Below, piece by piece: positions 45,401 through 57,400 of a stretch of 64,000 bases of DNA (positions are counted from its first letter, which is position 1; each line of letters begins with the position of its first letter). The notes under the pieces were generated by a model. The model did no database searches and had not been told where the DNA came from. It saw nothing but the letters and a program-made list of their open reading frames with translations. This stretch comes from Rhyzopertha dominica. Its lineage: Eukaryota; Arthropoda; Insecta; Coleoptera; Bostrichidae. The position numbers were made by a program, and so were the translations under genes. The stretch covers positions 22,502,286 to 22,566,285 of the forward strand of contig QCXZ01000064.1 of assembly GCA_025024175.1 (NCBI GenBank), given 5' to 3'.

Positions 45401-48400
45401 TGCGTTAAAATTACACAGGTATATCTAGCTAATCATGACAAACCTAAATATATGCAGTACGCTACTAATTTCAGCCCCGAACATACATTAAAAAAATCTT
45501 AAAGTTTGTCTCCCATAAGAACTCCATGTAAACAATGGCTTTGTGTGCCAACAGCCTCCATTTTTAAAGGGACTGTGACGTAATACTGAAATGCCTAATA
45601 CATGGTATAACCTTCTTCACATTCTTTGATTGTGCGATAAGTTGTCAATGTGCTTATATTTTGATTTCGTTAAATATTGACAATGTTACGTTTCGATAAT
45701 TGCCCAACCAGATTATAAATATCTCAGTGAAGATCAATTTTAGATGTCATTATCCAAAACAGAAATCAAAAACTTTTACATTGTTTATTTCTATGTTATG
45801 AAGGGTGACATTTTATTTCCATGACCTGCTTTGTTACATGTATTTTTGTCACGCAATCCAATCCATGAATTTTTTCCCAAAACTTTCGAATCATTATGTT
45901 AATAAGGGTTATGATGTGATTTTAAAATGATTTTATTATTATTAGGGTGCTACCTTCTAAACATTTTCTTAAACATGTGAATCGGGGGGAGAAGTAACAT
46001 ACATCTTCTAAAGACATTTTGAGTTTTTATTTACTGCTGTGTGTTGAACATTTGTAAACTTTAAAATTACTTTGTTATATTAATGTAGGCCAGTTTTGGC
46101 AAGGACACCCGAATGTATAAAATATTACTTTCCAGTATAATGTTAGGCAAGAATTGTCATTTCAACAAAAACCCATAAATATGTATATGGTCCAAAACGC
46201 TCATTTGAATTTGTTAAATTTTATGTTATAGTCATTAAATACTGGCTTTTCCTAAAGGGGAAAGTATTAAAGCCTATTTATTTTAATATCAATTAGGAAT
46301 AAATTAAGAACATTGTATAATAGCTTTTTCCACCTTGTACAATAAATACACTTACTAATCCCTTCCAGAAATTACTGCAACGAAAACAAAATCAAGCCAC
46401 TTTCTCAGGCAGATTTCGGTAAAGTAATGAAACAGGTTTATCCAGATGTGAAAGCTAGAAGATTAGGCACACGTGGTAATTCACGATACTTTTACTCTGG
46501 ACTAACTAGGAGACGTGATCTTGAAGTTCCGATTTTGCCTGATCTTTCGGATAAGCCATTGGTAGGTTGAATTTTATCGTAAAATACAACAGGAAGTTAC
46601 TCCTTAGTTTTAAAGTAATAAAGTACTTCATCTTGGTTTTAGTCTACGGAACCACATAGTACCCAAACAGACCTGTTAGCTGCTGCGTGGATTGTAATAA
46701 AGGAATGGTCTGAAAAGCAGCTAGGTACACAGTTCAGTTCGTTGCATGCATTGGCCCGTCACTTGGTGTCTAACTTGTCCATCAGTTCTGGTTCTCCTGC
46801 AGCTGAATTCATTGCTTCCATCCCCGAGAGCCAGTTTAGTAAAGGTGAGCAAAATTTGTTTTAATGTAAGATAATAATACAAATAATATATGAAAAATGT
46901 GGTGCTTGTATATCCTTTACATCTTTTAGTAAGCAAATAATTTCAGATTGGTCACATTTATTTCTACATATGAGTATTATATATTTCCAGTGTAAATTAT
47001 ATTTGTATATCTGCTTATTTCATCGAAATTTATCATGAAAAAAATAAAGTTTATACAAAAATGAACTATGAAATGCTACAGTGTAATATGGGTTATTTAA
47101 AATACGGACATATTTTTATGCCAAAAGTAACTGATGTGAAGAGGCACTGCTAGAAGTCAGAAATCTATATTTTTTTAACATGTAAATTGATGTGATTTAG
47201 AAACTGATTACTGGGTTAAAGTAATGTGAGATAATGTGACAAGAATAATCTAATTAAGTAGAGGCTTTTTGGANATTTCTATAAAAAAAAGTTCGAACTG
47301 CGGTACATANTTAATTTTAATTTTCTAGCTTTGTAATAGCCTAAAACATTAGCTCAACTTTTTTTAAGCTGTATCTTAGTAATACATAATGCACAAAGGT
47401 GCACAGCATCATTTATTTATCTTACCTCCATCTGATGAGCTGAGAAAGCAGCAAGCCTCATGGATCACAGGGTCTGGCTTGCCAGACGAGAGACTGCCTT
47501 TCTGTTTGTCAGCTATATTCTTGTAACTAATTAGTGAAAAATTAGCAACTATTGTTTAAGATTCCTATGCATTAATCTATCAAATAACGCTTTTATCAAT
47601 AAAGCAGTTAGTTTCTTACAAGATTTAATTTTTTACGCAAATTGTTTTTTGCACACCAATTTGTTATCAATAATTTTTTTTAACTTTTAAAAGTAAGTGG
47701 GAGAGTGATAGATTGAATTAAACTAGACATCATATCGATCTGAAAAACAATAATGCAACCTGGATTATAATTCAGTACGTCCATTTTCAAAAGTTTCAAA
47801 TGTTAATTTGATTATTCTCTTATTATTTCATATTTGTATGTTGAGTGTTGTCTCCACATAAATATTTTCTGGGATAGTTTAAACTTGAATGTTACACAAC
47901 TTATTGATCGTTAGTTGATGGTTGATTAAAAATAATATTTGCAAGAGACCTGATGTTTCATAAGGTATGAAGTTTTAGAATAATAGTTTATTAACATTTT
48001 ATTCGTTATTATGTACAAGTAGTTGTAATTGTGAAATGGCAAATGCTAATTTGTGGTTCTTGCCTTTTGCAGAGGAGGGATTTTTCACTGGTTGTTTTGG
48101 TCTCACTAAACATCGTGAGATGCAGTTCCAACTCCAGAGAAAATTGCAACAAAAGAATGAATTTAGCAGGGAGCAAAAGAGAAAGCTACAGGTAAGTGAG
48201 TTGGACAGCTGTTTTCTGTAGTTTGATAAGATATTGAAGTTTATTGTGAAAATATGACGTTGTTAAATACTGGAATATATTGAAGGAGCTATTATTTTAA
48301 GATCCAGAAACATTTTCACTTGTATATTTCTACATAATGAAATTTTCAATACAAACGGTAGTTTGCATAATTTAAGGAACTTTTATTTGTAAAATACATA

Positions 48401-51400
48401 AATTATGCTTGGCATTAATTTCTTTCTTTGGTTATCTAAGTTATCAGTTATCAAGTCATAATAATTAAAAGACTTCTTAAGTTGTGCAATTATCGTCTAA
48501 GATTGTCCTGTACAATTGCATTGCATTTACTTTTACACAATGCGTCCCTGCCATAAAAACCAATCAAAATTTGGAGGACTGTACTTTTATTTACAGATAG
48601 TTCAATATGTGTTTTAGTACTATTGTTTTCTATAATACAATGTTCAGAATCAATTTTGAAGATACGATTGTAATGCTTACAGCTTTCAGATTATTGTGCT
48701 TTCAGAAAAATACTGACTCTTATCAAACACTGACAAAATAGTATATTAAAAAACTAATTTCATAAGGCACCATTATTTATTTCTTTCCATCCTTGCCAAC
48801 ATAACCTAGCAGTCTTTATTTAATAGATTAAAATGCATGTCTATGCTGTGCTTTAGGAAGTAGTTCCCGTTAAGGCAGCTAGGTGGCTTTATCATCATGT
48901 CAGTGTAATGCTGACAGATGGCATTGCCATCCTAAATTCTTACTTTTATTTAATAGACTTTTTAAAATACCTCTTTCCTATATAACTTTTCAAAAAAAGA
49001 CATGGCATTATTTTACAAATTACTTATAACAATAACTTTCCAATTATTTAATAGAAAAATTATATCTTAAATTCTTAACAAAATTTAAGTTTTCGTTTCA
49101 AATATTGTTTTAGATAAAAAAAAATAGAATTTGCATTCACTTAGGTTTGTTGGTCTAGTTGCAGTAAACTTTTCCAAATTATTTTTATCTCATGGAATTC
49201 ATATTTTTTTTTCAACTGTAGGTAGCTTAGGATTCCAGTTAAACCACAAGAAAGATAAAATTCAACCCTTAAATCTTTCTGGTGTTTACAGATTTACTTG
49301 CAATGATTGTAATGCAATTTATGTGGGACAAACTGGGAGGAGATCTCTGATGGTTGGAGCTAAGGAACACCTCAATCAATTTCAAAAATATAAGAACACC
49401 GATGTAGTTATGACAAATTCCTCATTGGCCAACCATTTATTGCCTAATAAGCACTCTACCAGTTTGGATAATGTGACAAATCACCAAAATTAAGCTTCAG
49501 AAATTTTAAAGATTTACAAAATTGTTAATGGCTAGTGTTAAAATTTTAAATGAAATTCAAAATTTTAACCCATCCATTTGAAATAANTTGTTAAATATTC
49601 AATCATAATGTTGGTGACTTCCTGCAACTGCACAACTTACACTGATAACTTTAAAATCTGGATAGTTATTTTCTTTTTTTTTGACTTCTATTAAAATTAA
49701 TTTGTTTTCCCATAGATTGTATTTTTTATAATAATTGTATAAGGCACTGACGATGGCCATTTGTGGAGATGTTGGTTTTGGAATAATTCTATTAAATCAA
49801 AACTGCACATTGATGGATCAGTCCACTGTTTTAAATGTTTTATTATCAAGTTTTATCACTAACCTTATGATTATGTTCCATAATATGCAGTTTTCATATT
49901 TTACTGTAATTTATTTCAAAATTTATTAATTTTTTGGTTAAATCCGTAAATTATATTTCACTACATTGCAAAATATCATTTCAGTACCAGTCACACAAGC
50001 CAGAACCGAAGGCACGTTGCAAGCGCTCCAAGAGCCAACCGCAGTCCTTGTGTCAGTCAGCCAGCTCCAGTACATCACCTGTCTCTGTAACAGCCGAATT
50101 AAATACCGGCGAGACCAATACAAGTCCAACTCAGGGCCCCCAACCTGTCTGTGATAAATCACTAGATTACACTAATCAACAAGCGTTACCTGACTTCAGC
50201 AGCTTTCAGAAGGCTGGAGACAAAGTGTACGACTTCGCAGCGAGCGACGGCGAGACCACCCCTGAGGGGAAGGTCCCCATCCCGCGTCTAAGTTCGGCGC
50301 AGAGCAAGCCGCTGCTGTCCCCAAAGAGGGGGGGCAAGAATGCAAAGTACAAAGCTATCCAACCTAAACCTGAACCATGTGATATTCTCTCGTACAACCA
50401 GCAGCAAAGTCTCAATGTCCAGGCTGCTGAAAACAGATCTCAACAAAATCCAAGTAAANGTAGGAAGCAGCGCAAGAGGAAGACCCTGCTGGATGTGAAA
50501 GANGGTGCAGTACTCCCCACATTAGGTATGCTTAATTTATTTATTCGCTTCTGCCACATGTATTTATTTAGCTTTATAAAGAAACAGGTGCAGCCATAAG
50601 ATGCCTAAAGTGTTTATAAGAGGTGCTGTGAATTTGACATTAAGAAATCATTTATTTTATTTGTTACTTTGATTACTAGTATTATAAACTGTATGTATTA
50701 AAAATATGAACCACATAAATACTACTTAATTTATGAGCTAAGAGTGTCAGATTTCATAACAGGTGACAATTGCTTGCGTTGGGTCGTTTTACCTATATTA
50801 AGTGATAGATAATTTAAGTATTAAGCATAAAATAAACACTGAAAGAAAATTCACAATGTTCTGGGTTGTTATTGAGAATGTTGATTGAGTTAAAATAAGC
50901 ATATGAATAATTTATTGTCATTTTAATCATTTGTGTTAGTAAATTATGTCGATATTAATGTAATAATAATAACAAAAATGCAAAAAGATGAATAAGAAAA
51001 AGTAATAAGAGTAATCAAAGTAATCACTGTGCTTTTGAACTGGTTTTCGTATCTTCAAGTAACAAGTACTTGAGTAACGAATAGGTACTTTTTTAACATT
51101 TCCAGTGATTATGTCAATTTATGCAACAACTGGATACATCTCCATTGCTTTTTTAATTAGAAGTCTACTTTAGCGGTGTGAAATAATTATTGGACCATCT
51201 TTATTTCTGAATTAAATACATACCTACTATTTATTGTACAAAAAGTAACAATAATGCCAAACTGTAGCTTTGATACTTGTAAAAGGCACAATAAAATGAA
51301 AGAATCTATTAATATTAGGTTTTATACTCTTGCAAAATTGATGACAGAATGCAATTATTAGAAATCATTTTATAAAAAAATCAGGTCGCGAATCTTAAGG

Positions 51401-54400
51401 ATGGTAGAAAGGTTGATCGCTAGTTACGCTATTTCCCTTATCAACTAGTTATTAGAAAAGTATAGGTATATACCCGATTTCATCCTTGTAATTTACTATA
51501 TTTTGATTATCTGTACCTGTATTTTTTCTTAGGTGCAGTCGATAATAAAATAGGTGATACTGTAAATGCCTATCAACCGAATATTTGAATGAAAAAAAAA
51601 GTGTAAAGAAAAGTGGTGAATCATCAAAAGCGATTTTTTTTTAACATCTTTTGAATATTCTCTGTATATCCATTCAATATAAAACATATTCCGTTGAACT
51701 GAGTTATAAAGTAGTAATGAAATTTTCGAAATATGTATACATATTATCTAGAAATCGCCGTTTGTAATACAAAGCACATGCATATGCAAACATGACAACA
51801 CAAAACTTTTATTGAGATTTTTGCGTTTTACAAAATTTACATTTCCTTGTTTTTAGTTTTCTTTTTATATTATATTATTGTCTAACAAAGTTGTATTTGT
51901 TGTAGATAATATGTCAAAAAACATTATTTTGTTTTGGTTAATGTCGAAACATACTGTAAGCAAGTAGAAATACGGACAAAATTGTATATGGCCAGTAGAC
52001 GTCTAGACTGGATTAAATTTTTTATCAAGAGGTGATCTTTATAATTTAAGTGAAAACCTGTTAGCCTTGGTACGTTTAATTGCATTTGAATTCGTAACAT
52101 TTCATGACCAGTTATCTTCTGAAGAAAATAATATTTTTATTGACTTATTAGATCTAGTAAAATCGCCCTCTGAGGATATATGTGGTGTGTTTCCTGATGA
52201 CATAAGATAAAGTCATATCAATAAAAAAGTTCATTTTTTGATAATTCCATATGAAGGCTGCAACGAAAAATGTCAAAATTCACAAGCAATTAGTTTTAAT
52301 AATTCTTTTTTTGTAACGTTTTACTTGATTTAATAAATTTTTGGATATTCGATCGTTTTTTCTGTAGTAGTGATTGCAATCTGAACATAACCTAAGGTTA
52401 TCAATGAACTGAAGTTAATCTCTTCGTCTTACGCCTCAAGCATTGTAAGGCAACTAAGAATACTCATTACTGACGTCACTGTGTGGCCCATACGGAAACA
52501 CGTCTGGTTGTCGACCACACCATTCACACAAGTTCAATTACATATGAGTTGCATACAAGGTTTTGTATTCAACTGCTAAAATGGCAGATAATTTAGTGCA
52601 TAAAGAATAGATGGCAAGCCCATGTTTATATATGACTTAACAGTTGGACGCACGAAATGGCATTAAAAATTTAGTTTTAAAATTAACAGTAGGTTATAAA
52701 AATTTGACTTAGTTTTATGGTTTTTGGCGAGTTTTTTCAGAAATTATAAGACATAGATATTGATATAGATACTTGATAGATGTATCGAAACTTTGTATTT
52801 TTTGGTGCTAAACACAAAATGGGGGTGTAAACATATGCAAGTTATAAGCAAAAAACTTAAAAATTTTTAGTAATTTTAATGCTTTTTGCATGATATCTAA
52901 GGGGGCTAAAGGATATCTAAGATCTGTTTATTGCATCTTTTGGTGCTAAGTATATGAGCATATGCAAAGGTGTGGAAATTATGATCTAAAAATGTAATAA
53001 TTTGATTATTTACTGATTGTTACTATACTGTGGTGTAGTAAACGAAAACCTTAGACAATGGTTGAATTTTTTGAAGCCACGGCCAACTATGGTTTGTATT
53101 TAGAAAAAAGGTGTTTATGTCACATATTTTGAAAATGATAGCTTACTTGTAAAATTGAATGACATTTGATTGGGGATATTATTTTTTGTAATTTTTATAT
53201 TTACACACATTAAGAATAGTGATTTTAGAGAAATAAGATACAAGATACTTTAATTTGTTTTTTTAAATATCTAGTAAGCCAAAAACTTTTTGAAAAATCC
53301 AAAAGGTGCTTTAAATCGGGCTCACAAAACTGCAAATTTTTTCCCTTCTGACACCTTTCTTCTATATCCGCTAGTTTCTGACATTTTTATGCTAAACATT
53401 AAAAAACCTTGTCTTGTATAGTATAATGATCGTTCATTGTCATTATATTGTCAAATTAGAGCCCTGGGAACTGTAAGATTGGTTCTATTGCATGTATTAC
53501 AAGAGTCAAGAATTTAACTTCTTTAAATCTTGATATTTGATTTATGTTTAGTTTTCATCTTTAACTTTTAACAGAAAGCCTGAATATTTAAGTAGTTGCC
53601 TAAAAAGTAGACTGTGCTGTTATATTTTTGGTACTGACAAAATTATGTTACTGAGATAAATATAATTTTTTCTTTTACTTATTACCAAAATAAAGTTTCT
53701 GGAGTACACAATCTAAAAAAGGTTGACAAAATCACATACAAAAGAGTCTATGCAGATTGATTCATTAACAAATGCCACACAACCATTCTAAGCATAACAA
53801 TTATACCTCATGAAGCATGTTACACAGACTAGAAAACACATCAATGTAAAAATTAAATTGCACTCAAGAAAAGGACACTATAATAAAAACTCTAAACTTT
53901 CATAGGGGGTCACATTTTTGGGATATAATACAAACAAACCATAGTCAGATTTGCTGTAGTTAAACAGACCTGTTTTTTATTATTAAGAAAATATGCACTT
54001 TGTAAGGTTTATTTTTACTAATCCTGGTATTATTTCAATTTCTGTCGTAATTTAATGAGATTTTATGTTTCTTGTCAAAATAGATGTAGATAACGTGATG
54101 CTAAACAATGCATGGGTACTTATGTCTGAAAAACCAATGATTTTTATTAGCTACATGGCCTCCTTTGTGATCGACAAAAAAATTGCTTAGCCATGTATTC
54201 AAATAGGCATATACCTACTCTTTTTGAAGGACAAAAATTTTTATTTAATAATATAAATTTATTGTGTTTTCTTGTTCCATAGCCTCCTCGATATAAACAT
54301 AAAATCTCATTAAATTATAAAAAAAAATGAATAAACCAGAATTATTGAATATAAACCTAACAATGTATATATTTTCTTAATTAGAAAATTAGGTCTTTTT

Positions 54401-57400
54401 TTTACTATAGCAAAGCCAACTTCCATTAAAAAATGCAAGTTTGTGTTATATTTTAAAAGGTTACTCCCTAAAAAATTCTGAGTACGCTACTAGATTGAAA
54501 ATGAAAATATGTATCAAAAATGTATTTGCTGATTTTTTGTATCTTTAGCTTTAAAACAAAGGATGATATAAAAACGGTGATGGTACAGCTTAACTCAGAA
54601 CAAAAAAGTAAAATAGTACTGTTGAAACCCCAACCCTCTAACATTAATAGTTACCGAGATACTCTGCAGTTACAAAGAAAATGGGACACCTTGTACATAA
54701 GAAAAGACACACGTACAATAACTAATATTAAAAACATATATATGAGATGTATATAAAAATTTTAAGACCAATAATCAACTCAACACAAAATTAAAAAACC
54801 ACAAAGATACATTTACAAACTAATATGCCAAATTATGCAAACCACTTAGTAGGTAAAAACCACACATCTGGAGCAATAGAAGATACCACCAAAATTTAAC
54901 ATATAGTCCATAAAAGCAAGAAACTTAACATTCTTGAAATCACAGTAATATTTAAAGAAAAACAAAGACAAAGGTGTAATATGTCCTATCAACCAAAAAA
55001 CACAGCCTAATACTCAAGTAATTGCAAGCTAGACTTTACCCACTTAAAAAACTGTACAAAGTGAAACAACACAAAAATGCACGAACTTTTAATTCGTTTT
55101 AATAACTAGTTGTTTTAGATCCTTAAAGTGCTTTTCTGACTTTGTTTAATTTTTTTTTATAACAATTACAATGGTATAATATTACGTATTAATGTAGTAA
55201 TATCTGTTTAACCTTTTTATTTTCAGATCAACAGTTCACTAGAGAGCGCCTAGAAAGTGTGGGCAATGTGGAAAAGGACGCAATGGATGAGTATCTCGGC
55301 ACGAACAGCAGTCAAGAGCAAGAAGAAGAGCTCCTGAAGTACTTTAAAAACAACAACATCGAAGACAGCAAGCTCTCGCAACTACGTCAATTATTAGAAA
55401 CACAAATCACTGGGAAGATCGAGAACAACCCATTACCTCTAAAAAACATCGGACCAACCCCCACCAAGCAGGCCATCCCTTCCAACTTGCAAACAAACTG
55501 CGCACGCAGGCGTGTCAGCTTTGAAGATCCAGTGCCTCCGAGTCCGAACACGAGACGGGTAAATTTCAGCTTTACGCCCATATCACCGGGACCCATCTCA
55601 CCAAAATCGAAGTGCTCAAGTACCAACGCGAGTCCGTTCGTTAGTCCCAGGAACACACCAGTGCCTAGAGTGAGGAACGTCGTTCACCAGACCGGATTCA
55701 ATCAGCAGCCAGTTTCTGCCAACCTGGTGAACGTGGNTAATATGCGCAGGCAAGTGAAGCNTCTNGCGAAGCNGAAACAGGAGCCCGAAGAGCAGCTGGA
55801 CACAAAGAAATACACTACAATGTCCGCTCCTCCGAGTCCCATGTTGCCAGGAAAACAGCACACGAACTTACTGCAGCAGCTGTTAAATGCAAATAATAAA
55901 GTCGCCTATACTCCAGACTATATGCAGACTCAGATGCAGTCAGTGCAGCTTCCTGATGCATCTATGGAAATAAGCGAGTTGCTGTCCGGAGATGTTTCAC
56001 AGAACAATGATTTAGGGTAAGTGTAGNGCTTTTACATAGCTAGTTAGAATCTTTTCACTGTAAGAAGTGCACAGTTAATTGAAGCCTCGCCTAGAAAAAT
56101 GTTGAAACCAACAATTTGTCAAAANTGGATAATGTGTTGGTTTGAAAACTTAATTCAAATNTGCCTCCAAGAGGAAATTTGCCCTTGCTGAAATAACATA
56201 CGTTCGTTCAGATGATCGATAAACAGATGACTTATTCATGCCAACTGTAATAAGTAAGCTGTACGAAATAAGTAAATTTAAAATAAATGATGATAATTGG
56301 AAAGACAACAATCGGCCTGTTCACAAATTTTCAATTTATCAAGAACTAAGTAATATCTGGGTAGCTAATCAACCCCTGCCAGCAGATTTTCACTTGCTTT
56401 TATAGTAGTCAAAATATTGCTCTCCGAACTTTTCCTGCACATTAAAAGCCGAAAAACAACACCTTTGTATGGAGCCTAGCGTATACATCACTTGGTGCGG
56501 CGGTCCACAGAATTATGTAAGATAATTTATTATTCAAGTAACTGCTCGACAAAACCGATCAGTTTAATTAAGCTCAAATGTTCTACCAAGTGACTGACCT
56601 ACATTGATAACAATTATGTGTATTTTGAATAAATCACATTAAAGAACATTATTTATAAAATCACCACATTTATTACCTCGGCTACCCACCGGAGTTCATA
56701 GCTTTTACAGTGTTATACTCAAACATAAATACAAATTTAAGTTAGATTAAGTTAAATTTAAGCATTAGTCATGTTTGCAATTTTTACTTTCATGGCTGCC
56801 TATATTTTTTTCCCCTACATAATATCTTCATCAAATTTGAATAAATATATAGATATAGAGAAAGTTATACGTTTTTCAAGAGCACAAAAAATATTCTTTT
56901 TGATGAGGTCATAACCAACTATGATTTCTATTCAAAAGAACACAAGTTTGGTCTTTATTTCAAAATGTGTTTGCAATATCATCAAAACGTAATTATGTCA
57001 TTTGATTCTATCTAAAAAAATCTTTAAGAAAGCATATTTTATTAATATTAAATATAAAAACCCCGGCGTTACAGGGCTCTTTGGAAATTCAAAATTTTTC
57101 TATTTTGGCTATAACCTAAAAACTAAAAAGGTTAGTTAAAATCTGTTTTGTCCTGATAACTTATCTCAAAAAGTAGAATAGAGTTGTGAAAACTGCATCC
57201 CTGTAGCTGTAATAATAACTGAAATACCCTATAAAAACATCGAAAATGGGACACCCTGTACAAGCTGAAACAGCAAATAATATTGTAAATTTTCTACAGT
57301 TGATATTTTTGTAGGATACAATTTGCAGGTGTAAGTAAATCTAACAAATGTGATACTTTAAAATTTATTCAAGAATAATTTTCATACTATCAGCAGGATC

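Larger units (their letters stand above)
42495..46368 (+). other. RFX intron 1 (3.9 kb)
   Basis: Holds a Tc1 fragment (42988-43180) and the transposase relic with its inserted MITE (44190-45750). The stretches 43180-44190 and 45750-46368 are AT-rich with nothing recognised. Confidence 0.7.
48192..49984 (+). other. RFX intron (1.8 kb)
   Basis: Contains the second 77-bp repeat copy and a Penelope-like fragment. Otherwise AT-rich. Confidence 0.7.
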
